A stretch of DNA of 64,000 nt from NCBI GenBank assembly GCA_023898785.1, contig CP060239.1, positions 496,001 through 560,000 on the forward strand, written 5' to 3'. The translations under genes and the position numbers were made by a program. The notes beneath the pieces were generated by a model. It searched no databases, was not told the origin of the DNA, and saw only the letters and a program-made list of their open reading frames with translations. Below are positions 62,576 through 64,000 of this stretch, in pieces (position 1 is the first letter of the stretch; each line of letters begins with the position of its first letter). Source of the DNA: Rhodospirillales bacterium (lineage in GTDB: Bacteria; Pseudomonadota; Alphaproteobacteria; Micavibrionales; Micavibrionaceae).

Positions 62576-64000
62576 ATGACACGATATATTTTTATTACTG
62601 GTGGCGTTGTTTCCTCTCTCGGAAAAGGCCTCGGCTCCGCTGCGCTTGGTGCGCTTTTGCAGGCGCGGGGATATAAGGTACGTTTATGTAAGCTTGATCC
62701 TTATCTCAATGTTGATCCGGGGACGATGAGTCCGTTTCAGCATGGCGAGGTGTTTGTGACCGACGACGGGGCAGAGACGGATCTGGATCTGGGGCATTAT
62801 GAGCGTTTTACCGGCGTTCCGGCGCGCAAGAATGACAATATTACCACGGGGCAGGTTTATACCGAAGTGCTGGGGAAAGAACGGCGCGGTGATTATCTGG
62901 GTGCGACGATTCAGGTTATTCCGCATATTACCAATGAAATCAAAGACTTCATTTTAGAGAAAGAAGGTACGGCGGATTTTGTGCTGTGTGAGATTGGCGG
63001 AACGGTGGGCGATATTGAATCTTTGCCGTTTTTGGAGGCTATTCGCCAGTTTGGTAATGAGGTCGGGCATGATCGCGCGCTTTATGTGCATGTGACATTG
63101 CTTCCTTATATTCCAGCGGCAGGAGAGTTGAAAACAAAGCCGACTCAACATTCTGTAAAAGAGCTTATGAGCTATGGCATTCGCCCGGATATTTTGCTGT
63201 GCCGGGCGGATCGTGAGATTCATCAAGAAGAGCGCCGCAAGATTGCACTGTTTTGTAATCTTGCTGAGAAAAATGTGATTCCGGCGCTGGACGTTTCTTC
63301 GATCTATGAAGTGCCGCTGTCTTACCATGCCGAGGGGCTGGACCATCAGGTGATGGAATGTTTCGGCATCAAAGACATCGCTAATCTCGATCTTTCGATT
63401 TGGGAGCAGATTGTCCGACGGATTAAAGAGCCGGAAAGTACGGTGAAAATCGCGGTTGTCGGGAAATACACCAATTTGGCGGATAGTTATAAATCACTCA
63501 ATGAAGCGCTCATTCATGGCGGCGTTGCCAATAAGGTTAAGGTTAAACTGAAATTTATTGAGGGTGAGGATTTTGAAGGCGGTGTAAATCTTGCGGAGCA
63601 TCTGCAAGGTGTGCACGGTATTTTGGTGCCGGGCGGTTTCGGCAAGCGTGGCACGGAGGGGAAAATCAAGGCTGTGGAATATGCGCGGAAGCATAATATT
63701 CCGTATTTTGGGATTTGTCTGGGTATGCAGATGGCGATTATCGAGGCAGCGCGCAATTTATGCGGGATTGAGGATGCGACGTCGAGCGAGTTGTCTGACG
63801 GCGGGACGCATGTGATCGGCCTGATGACCGAATGGGAAACCGAAGAGGGCGGTAAGGAGCAGCGCAGCGAGGATACCGATTTGGGCGGGACGATGCGTCT
63901 GGGGGCCTATCCGGCCAAGCTGGTTGAAGGTTCACGCGTAGCCGAGATTTACGGCAGTGAAGAGATTAGCGAGCGTCATCGTCACCGTTATGAGGTGAAT
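62576..64000 (+). CDS. pyrG: CTP synthase, 3' end cut by the window
   Basis: PyrG makes CTP from UTP, ATP and glutamine-derived ammonia. The frame is open for 475 codons from the ATG at 62576 to the last base. The full enzyme is usually about 540 residues, so roughly 65 residues are missing. The synthetase domain has ITGGVVSSLGKGLGSAALG with the phosphate loop (residues 5-23), LDPYLNVDPGTMSPFQHGEV near residue 39, and CEIGGTVGDIESLPFLEA near 140. The amidotransferase domain has PYFGICLGMQMAI with the nucleophile Cys near residue 381. It follows secG by two bases. Confidence 0.96.
   Translation, partial: MTRYIFITGGVVSSLGKGLGSAALGALLQARGYKVRLCKLDPYLNVDPGTMSPFQHGEVFVTDDGAETDLDLGHYERFTGVPARKNDNITTGQVYTEVLGKERRGDYLGATIQVIPHITNEIKDFILEKEGTADFVLCEIGGTVGDIESLPFLEAIRQFGNEVGHDRALYVHVTLLPYIPAAGELKTKPTQHSVKELMSYGIRPDILLCRADREIHQEERRKIALFCNLAEKNVIPALDVSSIYEVPLSYHAEGLDHQVMECFGIKDIANLDLSIWEQIVRRIKEPESTVKIAVVGKYTNLADSYKSLNEALIHGGVANKVKVKLKFIEGEDFEGGVNLAEHLQGVHGILVPGGFGKRGTEGKIKAVEYARKHNIPYFGICLGMQMAIIEAARNLCGIEDATSSELSDGGTHVIGLMTEWETEEGGKEQRSEDTDLGGTMRLGAYPAKLVEGSRVAEIYGSEEISERHRHRYEVN

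Overview
The window is a stretch of bacterial chromosome, almost certainly from an alphaproteobacterium. The evidence is gene order. The nuo genes are followed by birA, coaX, rnj, a DUF1467 gene, proS, lolC/lolD, dnaE, rpsB-tsf-pyrH-frr-uppS-cdsA-dxr-rseP-bamA-skp-lpxD-fabZ-lpxA-lpxI-lpxB, gltA, gltX, comEC, lexA and trpCDG, an order I know from alphaproteobacterial chromosomes. LpxI in place of LpxH, RNase J next to coaX, and a GTTC-N7-GTTC SOS box beside lexA agree with this. Base composition looks moderate by eye, with many TTG/GTG starts. I cannot name the genus. A deep-branching free-living lineage such as the Micavibrio-like or Rhodospirillales-like groups is only a guess. No tRNA, rRNA, CRISPR array, prophage or intact transposase gene was seen.

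Region 1 (1-21.7 kb) holds complex I: nuoC (3' end), D, E, F, G, H, I, J, K, L, M and N. The usual single operon is broken into four blocks, DEF, G, HI and JKLMN, by three inserts that carry genes on both strands. Insert 1 (3.35-8.76 kb) has a small membrane protein, an unknown 280-residue protein, a frameshifted membrane-protein gene, and a purL/purQ pair of the long-PurL type. Insert 2 (10.95-12.67 kb) has a palindromic repeat, a MazG-like pyrophosphohydrolase and an M23 peptidase. Insert 3 (14.4-15.5 kb) has an unknown 194-residue protein and a PagL-type lipid A deacylase. The two unknown plus-strand genes carry promoters that share a 13-base block.

Region 2 (21.7-33.1 kb) is a co-directional run: biotin ligase, type III pantothenate kinase, RNase J, DUF1467, a periplasmic protein, an archaeal/eukaryote-like prolyl-tRNA synthetase, lipoprotein export (LolC, LolD) with a four-helix transporter-like gene between them, and the replicative polymerase DnaE.

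Region 3 (33.1-48.0 kb) is the translation and envelope supercluster. It runs from ribosomal protein S2 and EF-Ts through UMP kinase, ribosome recycling factor, undecaprenyl-diphosphate synthase, CDP-DAG synthase, DXP reductoisomerase, the RseP protease and BamA/Skp outer-membrane assembly to the lipid A enzymes LpxD-FabZ-LpxA-LpxI-LpxB. It joins isoprenoid carrier, phospholipid, outer-membrane-protein and lipid A supply.

Region 4 (48.0-64.0 kb) has gltA and gltX (minus), comEC (plus), lexA with its SOS box, and trpC-trpD-trpG (minus). A polysaccharide deacetylase gene on the plus strand and a 223-bp compound repeat separate trpG from trpE. The repeat is a palindrome interrupted by a small element with two TTTA-loop hairpins. 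PpiD-like and trpE genes lie on the minus strand, then tpiA, secG and pyrG (cut by the window end) on the plus strand.

The most interesting parts are the fragmentation of the nuo operon with unknown cargo, the twin promoters, the homopolymer frameshift, and the nested hairpin element at 57.7 kb. No intergenic gap exceeds 300 bases. The longest are 57681-57916 (repeats) and 33053-33279 (promoter plus repeat).
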